Positions 45,616-56,900 of a DNA stretch of 64,000 nt are shown here, piece by piece (position 1 is the first letter of the stretch; every line of letters starts with the position of its first letter). The notes beneath the pieces were generated by a model. The model did not search any database. It had not been told where the DNA came from and saw only the letters and a program-made list of their open reading frames with translations. This DNA comes from Lobosporangium transversale (Eukaryota; Mortierellomycota; Mortierellomycetes; Mortierellales; Mortierellaceae): NCBI RefSeq assembly GCF_002105155.1, contig NW_019029044.1, positions 154,813 through 218,812 of the forward strand, in the 5' to 3' direction. Position numbers and translations under genes: made by a program.

Positions 45616-46088
45616 TTTTTTTTTTTTTTTGCTCTTATACACCTTTATACAGTATGTGGAACAAGGAAAACGAATTTCAAGCATGGTTAATGGAGGTCAA
45701 GCATTTGAACCCGGAGACAATCCCTCAAAACAAGATGAAGGAGCATTTTGTTGGTTTCATGGAAGACTACAATACTGTGACAATGCCACACGAGAAATTC
45801 TATAACCTTGCAAAATGGGAAGAACGTCAACGAGCGATCCGGATGGGAGAACCTTTGCCGGAAGAAAAGGCAGAGAATGCAGGAGCCTTGAATTTGATGA
45901 ATGATGAAGAGATGTTGAGGATGAGACAGCGTGATAAACGAAAGATGAACCTCTCGAGTCAACCGAAGATCCTAATGACCCAGAGTCAACTTCAAGAGCT
46001 GAGGAAGGTCTCGCATGAACGTGTTGAAGCAGATCGCTTAAGGAAGATGGGACTGGATGCAGGGCGGAGAGGCGTTCGATATGAGTAA
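44461..46088 (+). CDS. SR-rich nuclear protein with conserved C-terminal domain
   Basis: Exons 44461-45482 and 45653-46088 join in phase to 485 codons. I choose ATG 44461 (MSDRNSDIRSRD) over the longer frame because the upstream part is the AATC repeat. Residues 1-about 285 are dense in RS, RD and SR dipeptides, as in splicing factors. A Lys-rich block follows (about residues 300-328). The conserved part begins FGTYGILTPA and continues NEFQAWLMEVKHLNPETIPQ and EDYNTVTMPHEKFYNLAKWE. This resembles a eukaryotic family of RS-rich proteins that includes plant style cell-cycle inhibitor 1 relatives; I am not certain of that name. A role in pre-mRNA splicing or nuclear speckles is inferred from the RS content. 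The intron holds a (CT)n repeat and a (T)n run. Confidence 0.8.
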
Positions 46089-46533
46089 GACAAGAAAAAA
46101 AGTACTCGAACTTGCAGTCGTGACGAAGCCATGGATTACACTGAGACGGAATTTACTGCGATTCGAAAAGCCCATGCTACCTTTGAAATGCCACCAATTT
46201 TGCGATAAGAACATGTTCATTTGCTGGCAATAGCAACACTATCTTGTTGATGCGCTTCTGTCATGCTTTGTAACATGAATAATCACTGCATACATTAATT
46301 TATACTACATAGCACTAGTTTCCATGAATATAGCCGTTGTACTCTTGTGTTCCAGTAGATGCGATTGTTTTGATCCCTTCATGTCACCCGGTTTGTAGCC
46401 TACCCATTATTATTAGAGACCTCAGTCTCTGGCGCCGCAAGTGTAGGGATGAGAATCGACTTGGAAAGCGCCTCAGGCTTGAATTCTACTAGTGCTTCTG
46501 TTTGCATCCCAGAAAGTTGGACGTCGCGGTGGG

Positions 46534-48124
46534 TCATTTACAGCTCCATGAGTCCAGCAGAAGCTTTCTGTTTGCTTTATCCAACCTAGTAGCGCCTTGA
46601 ATACAAGCATTATACGCATGGAGTACAGTTTGCCTTGTACTCCATCTCAAACAGTATCGATATTGGTTACCCTCTTTGATAATCTGCCATCTCCTAATAG
46701 AAGCATCCTCACTTCCAGCCACCAAGAAGCAGCCTTCTTCAGAAACATCCCATATAAGGCTCCTAACATATCCACCTAGGTTTAGGATTTCAACCACACA
46801 CTCAAATGATTGGGGATCCCACAATCGTACAAGCATGTCTCCACCAGCAGAGGCAATATAGTGGCCATCAGGTGAATAAAACAGTGCAGTAACTCCATGT
46901 TTGTGCACTTTGTGCGTATGCAACATGGTTCCTGTTTTAGTATCTACCACATTAATTCGCCCGTGTGTATTTCCAACAACCAACCGATGACCGCTTGATG
47001 AGAATTCAGTCCATGTTTGGCCTTCATTTTTCAACTCTATTTTGTGGAGAAGCTCATTTGTTTGTACGTCCCGTACTTCCAACGTATTGTTATACATAAA
47101 TACTATCCCCTGACTGTCAGGCGTGTACATGATATAATGGATACACGATGTTGTTCCCCACAGTAGATGCAGATAATCTCCTGACTGCGCCGACCAGACT
47201 CTAATATTACCAGCCGAATCACAAGAAGCGATCCAATGGCCATCAGGCGAGAACACCATATACAGCAATTCCTTGCTGTCTCCTTTTAGAATGCGCTTGA
47301 GTTCTCCTGTCTGCGTGTTCCATAAACTTACTTTTCCAGTTTTATGGCCACAGGCAATTTGGTGGTCAGTGGGTGAAAAATCCATGGTCCAGATGCTATC
47401 ATCATTTTCTTGTGCTCTCAAGGTGCAGGCGACTTGGTCTGTTCGAATGTCCCAAAGGTAAACATGCGCAGTGCGGTGATAAGAGGCAAGCAACTGGCCA
47501 TCATGTGAATACTTGATATCGAATACTGCTCTTTCGTGGCTTCGCAAGCCATGACTGATCTGTCCTGTTCGAATATCCCATATGCGCACTGTACCTTCCC
47601 AGCCACAAGAACCTATATGTTGCCCATCCGGTGAACGCCTTATGCAGCTGATCGGGTTTGTATGGCCATATAGATCATGACTAGATTGTCGTGATTGGAT
47701 ATCCCAGAAGCGTATTGTGCCGTCTCTACTGAACGACGCAATCTGACGGCTGTCTGGTGAGTAGGCCACACACCATAGTGTGCTAGAGTGGCCATGAAAA
47801 GCGCTGATGAGCTGTCCTGCTCGAGGATCCCAAAGTCTTATTGTATTGCTGAGGTCATAAGTGACAATCTGCTCTCCATTAGGCGAATACTTTAAACCAA
47901 TGATGTAGCCGAAGCGCCTCTCAAAAGTACAAAAAACTTTCTCTGTTTGCATATCCCACAGGTAAACCTTCCCTCCGGAAAGCGAAGCAATGAATCCTTC
48001 ATTCGGTGAATATTGGATGTCCCCGATAGAGGTATCATGCCTCAAGTCCCACCTCTTTTGGCCAGAGCTCACATCATAGACATGTAGTGAGCTACTTTTA
48101 AAGTCACGAGTGATGATTTCTTCA
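46534..48124 (-). pseudogene. NLR-like NACHT/WD40 gene, 3' part (WD40 propeller)
   Basis: About 530 codons on the minus strand encode some 12 WD40 repeats, with blades such as RLWDPRAG, RFWDIQSR, RIWDIRTG and YLWDIRTD and the usual YSPDG turns. The ATG visible just inside the DIRS end (48147) is element sequence, not a native start. Joined to 53918 and upward across the DIRS insertion, the frame continues without a gap. As it stands it is cut off from its N-terminal domains. The WD40 block itself has no stop and could still be expressed from a promoter in the DIRS end. Confidence 0.85.
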
Positions 48125-48144
48125 TTATCCTCGTAGCCATGGTC

Positions 48145-48235
48145 CATATGTGTGACCTCTTTTTATTCCTTCTGACCGAGAAAACTAAAAATAAAATAAA
48201 TAAAATCTAGCGTTCGCTCTGATCTACTCTCTATC
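48145..48235 (+). repeat. DIRS left terminal inverted repeat
   Basis: Starts CATATGTGTGACCTCTTTTT and is matched in reverse complement by 53783-53864, apart from an extra GCTCTGATC-type stretch near its inner end. Confidence 0.85.
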
Positions 48236-48281
48236 TTCTTTTTTCTCGCTCAGGAACACATCCAGCGTATTGAAGTTCCAA

Positions 48282-51200
48282 ATGAGCGAGTATGACACTT
48301 CTGATCCAATTATACACTCTCTCCAGAGCCAGCTGGCTACACTCACCAGCCGGCTTGAAGCTCTCTCGACTAGCTCTGAATCCAGTCGATCGAACCCCTA
48401 CTTGGTTCCAAAAGAACCAGCTTACGAAATTACACCTGACGACTCCATTCTCGTCCACTACCCAGCAATGGACGGGAAAGATTTTTTCAAACATAAATCT
48501 GGAAACCGTGCAGACGATCTTGCATATGCAACAGAAATGGCTAAAGAGATGCAGTCTTTTGCCAAAAACACAACCCAAACCTATTCTGCACCCAAATCGG
48601 CACTCATTGACTGGCCCGACTCTTCCTCTCACCACAGTTCCATGGACAAAACAATCTCACGCTATCAATTACGATTGGCAAACCTTACAAGACCACTTGA
48701 TCAATTTGCCACGGAAATGTTTTCCTACGAAGTTGACCCTGCGGTCGCACAAGCGTGTTTACAGCTCGCACAGACAATGCGTGAACATATTGCACACCTG
48801 GCACAGCAAATGTCAAGCGACAGAGAGGACCTTGTTTACCAAGCGCACAAAATTTCAGTCACCAAGGACACAGTTGATCCACCAATTGTCTCTACTTCAG
48901 ACTTCATTGAAGCCAGCAAATTGGCAAAGAGTGTTCGTCAGGCTACTAACCCGACAAGACAACGGGCATACAACAGGAGGACTCAAAACCGGAGTTTCTT
49001 TAGCGCAAATACTTACAGACCCACTTCTAATTCTAGCCAATCTCATCCATCGGGTCAAACTCAGACCGCCCACTATCAAAATGACAATGGTTCTTTTTTT
49101 GGGCGAGGCCAAATCCAAGGAGAGGGGGACGAGGCCGAGGCCGAGGCTACCAAACCCCTCAATCCAACCAGACAAGTCAGGCACAGACTGCAGGCCAGCC
49201 GTAGGTGGCCGTTTACAGATTTACAGAGAAGCATGGGCTCTCATAACCGACAACGAATGGGTCAAGTCGGTCGTCTCCGAGGGATTCAAAATCCCTTTCC
49301 ACAAACGGCCACCGATATCCAGTTCAACAGCGTACCAAGCTCGAGTAGCAGCGGAGGAAGAGAAGGCGATCGATCAAGAGGTAATCGCACTCTTAGCCAA
49401 AAGAGCAATAGAGGTCGCTTCGGGCCCTGGTTTCAAGAGCCGAATATTCACTATCCCCAAGAAAACCGGGGACATTCGACCAGTCTTAAATCTAAGACCG
49501 TTGAATGCCTACGTCTCAGAGCGGCACTTCAAAATGGAGACGATGACGACAGTATGCGCAATGTTACAGAAGAACGACTTTATGACAAGCATCGACCTAT
49601 CAGACGCATTTCTTCACGTACTAATCCATCCAGATTATCGTCATTATCTACAGTTCCAATGGAAGAACCGGAAATTTCAATTCCGTACACTTCCCTTCGG
49701 GCTCTCACTCTCTCCGCTAGTGTTCACCAAAGTTCTCAAGCCTTTCCTCAAATGGGCACGACGACGAGGAATTCGCATATCAGCGTACCTAGACGATTTA
49801 ATAATCCTAGCCAAGAACAAAGAACAATCAATCCAGTTCACTCAACTAGTGCAAGACAAGTTGGCAGCGCTAGGATTCCTCATCAAGGAAGCCAAGTCTA
49901 CGTTGATCCCGTCACAGAAAATAGACCATTTAGGCTTTACCATCAACTCCCGGGATATGACTGTCACAGTTCCGAAATCCAAAGTCAGGGACATACGGCG
50001 CGAGGCAGGAAAGCTGCTACGAAAAGGCGCCACTTCTTTAAGGGAACTTTCTTCGTTCGTCGGGAAAGCAATGGCAACATCTATGGCAGTGTTCCCAGCG
50101 CGATTCATGACACGGAATCTGCTTCACCTCAAGAACACAGCACTAAAAGCCAAGGGAGCTTCTTGGTCAGACACGGTCACCCTCACGGAACCAGCCAAGG
50201 AGAACCTTCAATGGTGGAAGGAGCAACTGACGTCATGGAATGGTCTGTCATGGATTCAACAACAGACACAAATGGACATATACACGGATGCATCGGACAC
50301 CGGATGGGGGATCGTGATCAACAATCAAACATGGAGTGGCAAATGGACTCCACAAGAGAAAGACCACCACATCAACTGGAAGGAACTACAGACAGTTCTT
50401 CGAGCTGTTCAACTACCAATAACACAGGGCAAAATGATCAACATCATATGCGACAACACGACGACGATTGCACACATCAACAGGTTCGGAGGGACGAGGT
50501 CTCCGGAACTAATGAGACTAGCGGACACGTTATGGTGTCACTGCCTAGCAACGGGGACTCGACTTCGGACGACATACATCCCATCTGCATTCAACCCAGC
50601 GGATGCACCGTCACGGCGAATGATATCGCAATTGGAATGGAGGATCAGTCGCCCATTCTTTCAACAACTGGAACACCAATGGGGCCCACATCAGGTGGAC
50701 CTATTTGCGTCAGCACAGAACAAACAGCTACCGGCATTTGTCTCATGGAAATTCCATCCAGATGCTCTGAAGATAGACGCCCTTCAACACAACTGGACAG
50801 AGATGGGCAACCTTTACATTTGCCCCCCATGGAATCTTCTATCAATCATCTTGGAGAGGATACAGACCCAGAAACTGACAGCAACAATAATAACCCCATG
50901 GTGGCCGAGTGCAATATGGTTCCCAACCATCAAGGAGATGGCAGTAGCACCACCAATCCCGATCCCTCGGGAAGCAGTCCTACCAGCCGTCGGAAGCGCA
51001 AGCGATCTCCTCAGCAAGAATCCACTCTGGTCATTGACAGCATGGAGAATAAGAGGCGACGTAAAGATCTAGATGCAGGACTCTCACCATCCGCTATCAC
51101 TCTACTAGATTCAGCGGGTGCCAACAGCAAAACACGTCGACAATATCTTCCAACTCAAGAAGCTTTCGCAGTATGGGCTCAACAAGAAGGCTTCGACCCT

Positions 51201-52046
51201 AGTACGCCAAATGCAATTGCTGTGGTTAACTATTTATGCCATGCGCGGATTATTTATTCTTGGAGTAGGAATACCACTCTTAACAAAAAATCAGCTATCT
51301 TAAAGCTTTACGACGACACATCCGTGATCACAGGCAACATCTACTTTCAGCGGTTCATGGCAGCAATGAAAAGTACTGGCGTATTTCAAATGGAGCACGT
51401 ATCCGCACTCGACATTTCACCCATCCTTTCATACTTCCGCATGGAGGACAATGTGGATCTTGATATGCCTAAGCTCTCTCGCAAGCTCTGCTGGCTCTTA
51501 GGCGTTTGTGCGTTTCTCCGGCCAGATGATATCGGTTGCATTGATGTGTCAAAGTCAGAGATCAATGAAAAGGGTCTTCTCCTTACCATAGTCTTCCCTA
51601 AGGAACGGCGCGATGGGCAGCGCATCATAAAGTCGATCTTCGTAGGTAGACACCCTAACGACAAGAAAATTTGCCCAGTCGAGGCCTATACAGAATACAC
51701 CAGACGGATAGCGGACACACCTCTCGAAATCGAGCACCACAAAGATCAGGATTATAAATTCAATCCTCTTATGCGTTTTGTGAAAGACAAGTCCAAAGTC
51801 CTTAGGGTCAGTACCATAGGCACTTTTATGAATGAAATCACACGTCGGATTCCAAATCTTCCGTCGAAACGGCCTCCTCCAAAGCCACGCGCTATAGGAT
51901 CAACCTTGGCAGCCATCGCTGGCGTATCAACCCAAGATATCATGGTTCAAGGGAATTGGTCGTCTGACAAGGTTTTCAACAAACACTACCGTGTTTCCCG
52001 CAAAACCCATTCAAATTTGACGACATCGGTTTTTGGTTCGCTCTGA
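48282..52046 (+). CDS. DIRS Gag-like N-terminus and tyrosine recombinase in one open frame
   Basis: The frame from ATG 48282 to 52046 is open for 1,254 codons. Residues 1-about 290 look like DIRS ORF1/Gag (polar, Gln/Ser-rich, with a short coiled section). The middle part (about 49170-51070) overlaps the reverse transcriptase in another frame and has no domain of its own. From about 51090 the frame encodes the tyrosine recombinase: a SAM-like N-terminal domain beginning KTRRQYLPTQEAF, the FLRPDDIGCID arm (first catalytic Arg region) and a C-terminal GVSTQDIMVQGNWSS ... NKHYRVSRK block with a candidate Tyr nucleophile. It should close and integrate the circular DNA. Whether it is translated as one polyprotein is unknown. 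Confidence 0.75.
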   Translation: MSEYDTSDPIIHSLQSQLATLTSRLEALSTSSESSRSNPYLVPKEPAYEITPDDSILVHYPAMDGKDFFKHKSGNRADDLAYATEMAKEMQSFAKNTTQTYSAPKSALIDWPDSSSHHSSMDKTISRYQLRLANLTRPLDQFATEMFSYEVDPAVAQACLQLAQTMREHIAHLAQQMSSDREDLVYQAHKISVTKDTVDPPIVSTSDFIEASKLAKSVRQATNPTRQRAYNRRTQNRSFFSANTYRPTSNSSQSHPSGQTQTAHYQNDNGSFFGRGQIQGEGDEAEAEATKPLNPTRQVRHRLQASRRWPFTDLQRSMGSHNRQRMGQVGRLRGIQNPFPQTATDIQFNSVPSSSSSGGREGDRSRGNRTLSQKSNRGRFGPWFQEPNIHYPQENRGHSTSLKSKTVECLRLRAALQNGDDDDSMRNVTEERLYDKHRPIRRISSRTNPSRLSSLSTVPMEEPEISIPYTSLRALTLSASVHQSSQAFPQMGTTTRNSHISVPRRFNNPSQEQRTINPVHSTSARQVGSARIPHQGSQVYVDPVTENRPFRLYHQLPGYDCHSSEIQSQGHTARGRKAATKRRHFFKGTFFVRRESNGNIYGSVPSAIHDTESASPQEHSTKSQGSFLVRHGHPHGTSQGEPSMVEGATDVMEWSVMDSTTDTNGHIHGCIGHRMGDRDQQSNMEWQMDSTRERPPHQLEGTTDSSSSCSTTNNTGQNDQHHMRQHDDDCTHQQVRRDEVSGTNETSGHVMVSLPSNGDSTSDDIHPICIQPSGCTVTANDIAIGMEDQSPILSTTGTPMGPTSGGPICVSTEQTATGICLMEIPSRCSEDRRPSTQLDRDGQPLHLPPMESSINHLGEDTDPETDSNNNNPMVAECNMVPNHQGDGSSTTNPDPSGSSPTSRRKRKRSPQQESTLVIDSMENKRRRKDLDAGLSPSAITLLDSAGANSKTRRQYLPTQEAFAVWAQQEGFDPSTPNAIAVVNYLCHARIIYSWSRNTTLNKKSAILKLYDDTSVITGNIYFQRFMAAMKSTGVFQMEHVSALDISPILSYFRMEDNVDLDMPKLSRKLCWLLGVCAFLRPDDIGCIDVSKSEINEKGLLLTIVFPKERRDGQRIIKSIFVGRHPNDKKICPVEAYTEYTRRIADTPLEIEHHKDQDYKFNPLMRFVKDKSKVLRVSTIGTFMNEITRRIPNLPSKRPPPKPRAIGSTLAAIAGVSTQDIMVQGNWSSDKVFNKHYRVSRKTHSNLTTSVFGSL
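49162..51072 (+). CDS. DIRS reverse transcriptase and RNase H
   Basis: This frame is offset by one base from the Gag/recombinase frame. Reverse transcriptase motifs are complete: SRIFTIPKKTGDIRPVLNLR, MTSIDLSDAFLHVLIH (motif A Asp), FRTLPFGLSLSPLVFTKVLK and the active-site ISAYLDDLIILA. RNase H follows, with DIYTDASDTGWG, NWKELQTVLRA and IICDNTTTIAHINR. The region after RNase H with VDLFAS and PWWPSAIWFP is typical of DIRS pol (often annotated as a methyltransferase-like tail). The open frame extends upstream to 48292, but that part overlaps Gag and looks non-coding. No stop interrupts the domains, so the enzyme may be intact; expression would need a frameshift or a separate start. Confidence 0.85.
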   Translation: MQPDKSGTDCRPAVGGRLQIYREAWALITDNEWVKSVVSEGFKIPFHKRPPISSSTAYQARVAAEEEKAIDQEVIALLAKRAIEVASGPGFKSRIFTIPKKTGDIRPVLNLRPLNAYVSERHFKMETMTTVCAMLQKNDFMTSIDLSDAFLHVLIHPDYRHYLQFQWKNRKFQFRTLPFGLSLSPLVFTKVLKPFLKWARRRGIRISAYLDDLIILAKNKEQSIQFTQLVQDKLAALGFLIKEAKSTLIPSQKIDHLGFTINSRDMTVTVPKSKVRDIRREAGKLLRKGATSLRELSSFVGKAMATSMAVFPARFMTRNLLHLKNTALKAKGASWSDTVTLTEPAKENLQWWKEQLTSWNGLSWIQQQTQMDIYTDASDTGWGIVINNQTWSGKWTPQEKDHHINWKELQTVLRAVQLPITQGKMINIICDNTTTIAHINRFGGTRSPELMRLADTLWCHCLATGTRLRTTYIPSAFNPADAPSRRMISQLEWRISRPFFQQLEHQWGPHQVDLFASAQNKQLPAFVSWKFHPDALKIDALQHNWTEMGNLYICPPWNLLSIILERIQTQKLTATIITPWWPSAIWFPTIKEMAVAPPIPIPREAVLPAVGSASDLLSKNPLWSLTAWRIRGDVKI

Positions 52047-52050
52047 AGTC

Positions 52051-52140
52051 ACATATGGACCATGGCTACGAGGATAATGATCTGGAAGTGCTACGAAGGA
52101 CGCACTATCCTCATTATCAGAGTAGCCATGGGACATATGT
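52051..52140. repeat. DIRS internal complementary region
   Basis: 52051-52080 is the reverse complement of the left border (48122-48151) and 52078-52140 is the reverse complement of the right border (53858-53920). They share TGA at 52078-52080, which marks the joint of the circular intermediate. Confidence 0.9.
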
Positions 52141-52177
52141 CCCTCCCACACCTCCCTTTTCTTTTCACTCGTTACTA

Positions 52178-53780
52178 CAGTGGTCATCAAAAGTCATTCA
52201 ATGATTTTGAATTTTTAACATTCTCATTCCTTTTCTTCATTCTCATCTAGCATGTGGCTAGTATATTTGGGGTAGTGCATTTGTTCCCCACACCTCATGA
52301 TTACTTTCATGTCTCATTCCTAATTATGACTTCATTGTGAAATAAAACCAATTTCAATTTGACCTGCCTATTGAATGACTTCTGCTGAATTTCAATGTTG
52401 ATTGCAAAAAAAACTTTTTCACTTCTCTTTTTTCTACCAAGATTACCTTCAGCTATATCTTCATACACCTCTACTTACAATTAACATTCCACATCGTTTA
52501 GTATTTATTATGAGGACGCTTTCTATGGAAAAGGTACAAAATGCTCAGGCCTTACTTCGACAAGGGAAGTCTACAAGCGAAGTGGCAAGGCAACTTGGTA
52601 TCTCTATTTCATCGGCAATAAGGATCAGGAGGGACGTCAAGGACAATATTCCTAAACCCAGAATGGGCAGACCCTCATTGGTTTCCCCTGCTACCAAGAG
52701 GGTTATTGCACGCGAGGTTGATACGGGGAAACTTAGATCCATTCTGGCAGTTCAAGAATACATCAGATCGAGCCATGGAGTGCATGTCAGTGTAGAGACT
52801 GCCCGACGCTATGTAAAATCAGAGGGTTTGAAAAACTATGTCCGCCCATTCAAGCCTAGGCTGACAAAAATGCAGATTGCGAAAAGGAAGAATTTTGCCC
52901 TCAACCACCTTGACTGGACTGTTGATGACTGGAAGCGAGTGATGTTCTCGGACGAAAAGCTTTTTGAAAGGCTAGGGTCCTTAGGAGGAAGAACACAATA
53001 TAGGCGACCCGGCCACAGGACTTTAGAAGATCGAGATGTTAGAGAGAGATCAAGGGGAGCACATAACAAACTTATGTGGTGGGGCTGTATCACTTATCAT
53101 GGTGTAGGCGATGGTGCAGGATCCCTGCCACAGTTGATTCCTCTTTATATGTTGATGTTCTACAAGATTATGTCCTCGGCTCATGGAAGTGGTATGGCCA
53201 GGACCCTGAAAAGTTAATTTTTCAGCAGGACAATGCAAGTGTTCATACGAGTAGGATGGTTAAAGAGTTCTTAATTAAGTCACACATTACCACTTTGGAG
53301 TGGCCTCCAAATTCTCCTGACCTCAACCCTATCGAGAATGTATGGGCCTACATGGATCATCGGCTCAAGGGATATGAGAAGGTACCAAAGGATCTGGATG
53401 AACTATGGGAAAGACTACAGGATATCTGGACATCTATTCCACCTGACTTCCTTGATGAGCTATATGAAAGTATGCCACGAAGGGTAGAGGAGCTACATCG
53501 CATGAAAGGAGGTCGTACACATTACTGAAGAACAGAAAAAAAAAACAAATAAAGCAAAGCTGCTGATTTTCTTCAAATGTCATTCAATGAGATGCCAATA
53601 ATTGGCATTCATCTAAATTTTCAATTAGCAACAGGAGCTCATTGACATTGTAGTAGGAGTGACGTTGTCGATGGTCAAACTCGCTACGTAAGTTTCATTA
53701 GCGACAAGCAAGATCAAATTGGAGAAAGGAATGAGAATGTCGAAATTCCTAATTCATTGAATGACTTTTGATGACCACTG
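52178..53780 (+). mobile_element. Tc1/mariner element nested in the DIRS element
   Basis: 1,603 bp with inverted ends CAGTGGTCATCAAAAGTCAT (52178) and the complement ending CCACTG at 53780. TA duplications are at 52176-52177 and 53781-53782. It carries one plus-strand transposase gene with a frameshift. It is placed between the recombinase stop and the right inverted repeat, so the DIRS genes are untouched. Confidence 0.9.
52510..53528 (+). pseudogene. Tc1-type DD34E transposase with one frameshift
   Basis: From ATG 52510 the first part encodes the paired helix-turn-helix DNA-binding region (KSTSEVARQLGISISSAIRI, GRPS hook) and the first catalytic Asp in MFSDEKLFE. The frame then shifts once near 53100-53130, and the second part continues in another frame with IFQQDNASVHTS (second Asp) and WPPNSPDLNPIENVW (Glu, 34 residues later). 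It ends at 53528. All three catalytic residues are kept, and one indel is the only visible lesion, so the copy is young. Confidence 0.88.
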
Positions 53781-53782
53781 TA

Positions 53783-53864
53783 GATAGAGAGTAGAACGCT
53801 AGATTTTATTTATTTTATTTTTAGTTTTCTCGGTCAGAAGGAATAAAAAGAGGTCACACATATG
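53783..53864 (-). repeat. DIRS right terminal inverted repeat
   Basis: Reverse complement of 48145-48235 with a short internal difference near GAACGCTAG. It begins directly after the TA duplication of the nested Tc1 element. Confidence 0.85.
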
Positions 53865-53917
53865 TCCCATGGCTACTCTGATAATGAGGATAGTGCGTCC
53901 TTCGTAGCACTTCCAGA

Positions 53918-56900
53918 TCACAATTAGGTGAATATACTATCTGGCAAATCTCGTCATCCCAGTCTTGTGGTATCAGAGACTTCTCTCTTGTTGTTGTGTC
54001 CCATAACCATGCCGCCTCACCTCTAATACCAATTGCAATCCGCCTTCCATCAGGTGAATAAACCAAGCTTAGCACAGCCTCAACAGCATCAAATACACTT
54101 TGAAGCACACCAGAATGGGCGTCACACAGGTATACTGATCCATCATGGCTGGCTGAGGCAAGATGATGTCCATTTGGTGAGTAAAAAACAGGAACGATGG
54201 TACTTGTATGGCCCACCAAAGTGTGAACCACAACGTCTCTCCTTATATCCCACACAAGAACAGTACATGTGAAAAGCACGATAGCGATGTGTTGGCTGCC
54301 TGGCGAATACGTAAATCTGGCGGTGCATCCATCCCCATTGTAAGTCGAATGTACCTCCCATGTTGATGTGTTATAGACAACGATCGAGGCGCCACTGCGA
54401 TAACTGCTGATGAAAGCAGCAGCCAATGTCTTGCCATTAGGCGAGTATGTTCCACTCCATGCCCGACCACTTCCTCTAAGAGACGGCCGCTATCCAAACT
54501 GTGCACCTGTCATCTTTGCACCACTCAGGTCAGTTTCACGAAGCCAACAGCTTGCGAAGTTTGACCTTTCTCAAATCTGCTCCTTGTAGTTGGGCATATT
54601 CGAATACCCCATAGCTGAGATCAGCGCCTGGAATTTGAACGCCTCGCAAGTCTGCTTTGATGAACGATTCCCCTGCTAGGATTAAAATCGTTATTGCATT
54701 AGTTGTGCTGTCCGCCACTTTCTATCACTCTTCGAGAGCTCAATATAGGTATGCAGCTGCTTCTTAAATACAGGCTCAAGGCGGGCACGCTCCTCCAGGA
54801 ACTGTAGGATAGATGGCTCGTTTATAAAGCTTTTCCATGCTAGGGGAGAGTCCTCACTTGGCCTGGCTGCATCAACAACTTGCTGGTGCGTCGTTAGCTC
54901 CATGGTACCAAAAGTACACATTGGGCCGATGCTCCACCGATGGAAGTTGATGCCGCTGCTGCTTCCTCATCGTTTGTGAAAGCATTTACCACTCCCAGTG
55001 GCTCATAGATCGCTCGGTCAAACTGTACTCCAGAATAGAATGATGTACAAAGTGATACTGGCTGCCTGTACAAACGAGCGGAGAGACTTCTCGCAAAAGG
55101 CTTTTCCCATTCTCTCTACTAAAGAATCGCTCTTTCCATGTACTCTTATCTTTGATTGGAGTGTAGTCTACTACAGGGTTGCCGTTTTGATGTTTATAGA
55201 TTGCTATAGCCAATTCTGTCAAGTATCTGATCTCATTCTGTGCAAAGCCCTCCTCCGATAGTTTCTGGAATATCCGCCTATCCTCCAGTCCTTTGTCTCA
55301 CTTAGTTGTTTCTCACGCCTCTTTATCCACAATTTCATATGCTGGTCATACAGCGAGACGCGCTTGATTTCTGTTTTGGAGATATTTTATTTTACGAGGC
55401 AACCATCTCTGGCAGTATTTCCAGCGAGAGTGACAGCAAGAATGGATTCTTCACAATGTCCAGTAAACTGGAGGCCGCTTTGATTGCATGCTGGTAGTCC
55501 TCCGGTTGCCAAACCGGATCCATGTTAGCGATATATCGGTTGATATATTCGTTGACCTGGCCCTTCGAAAATGGAGCGATCACAGCCTCCTGAAATAATG
55601 TAGCGTTCGCTTGGTAATTATGGTCCATAGGACAGAAGAAGTCAAGATAACCTGGTCTAAGATACTCACTGCGGCAACTAATCACCAACTGAGCTACCCA
55701 CCCCCCAGTCTGGTTTAGCTGGTTGCTAACATACAGGTTGCTAGTTAGTTTACTCTCGTCATATCCATCACAGATCAAGACAAATGAGCGGGTCAGCTTC
55801 AGTTCCATGATCTGTGCCTCTGTGAAACCATACTTTTGCAGCTGCTTTGCAACAAAATCCTCCTCTGGGATTTCAATAGCTGGTAGGTCGATGAATAACG
55901 GGATTCGACCATGTCTCTTTTGGTATGCTTTCCACAGAGTACTCTCCAGAGTGCGGTTGAAGGTTGACTTGCCTGCTCCTGCAATGCCTTGGACAAGCAG
56001 CACTTTCTGATCCCCGTCCAGGAACTCCTTTGACTTGCCCATCAACAGGAACAAATCGTCATGGCGCGCTTGAGCATTTGCTTTGGCATATTGTGGGATA
56101 TAGAAGCTTTGGCCATCTAAGTTATTTATCCGCTGCTGTTTAAGATGGCCTACGCGTTTCTCGGTATCAAGCTTCTCCTGCACACGGCCAAGCAACGAAG
56201 AAGGTACAGATGGAGGTAGCGAAGCAGTGAAGGGATACTGAATATTAGGTTCTTGGAGACAACTTTTATATAACTCTTGCTTTTTGGCGCCTCCCTCCCT
56301 CTTTAGAGTATTCAACAAAGCGTTTGCAGCTGCGAAGAAAAAAATGAAAAGGATTTTAAAGTAATGAGGTTAATCATTTTACGCAAAATGTACGGACATG
56401 CAAGTGGATTCGTGTAGAAAAAAAAACATACCCCGTGGACTACCCACCGGCGATGAGGCTAGTTTCCTGAGGACGTGAAGGATCCATTGCTTGATTTGGA
56501 AGTAATCCCTATCATTTTTGTATATCTCTCCAAGAAAAGCAACAGCATCTCGGCGGTGTCCATGGCCCATTGAGGATCAGATGCAATATGCCCTAGCCGC
56601 TGGCATAGTCCCCATTGAAATGCTAGATCCAGTCGACAAGATACTTTGCACGCAAGAATCTTAAACTTGGCGAGCTCTCCTCTCTGGAGAAGTATGTCAG
56701 TCCTCGAAGCACTGGGTACCATGCTGTCTTGCGACTAAAGCTGAGAACCTTTTCACACACTGCTTGAATGTAGCTCCAGTCTCATGTAGCGAGGCTGTGC
56801 CTCCATATCCTCGCAGGCTCATATCAATGGTATATATAATATAGAAGCTCTTTCTGAATATTGTTCAGCTCATCGATGAAGACGTCCATATTCAAGCTGC

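Larger units (their letters stand above)
48122..53920 (+). mobile_element. DIRS-type tyrosine-recombinase retrotransposon
   Basis: Inverted terminal repeats lie at 48145-48235 and 53783-53864. An internal complementary region at 52051-52140 contains the reverse complements of both outer ends joined at TGA, the classic DIRS arrangement. The trinucleotide TCA is at both borders (48122-48124 and 53918-53920), consistent with recombination of a circle into a TCA target without target duplication. Genes run on the plus strand: a Gag-like region, reverse transcriptase/RNase H, and tyrosine recombinase. A Tc1 element (52178-53780) is nested between the internal complementary region and the right repeat. 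Confidence 0.88.
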
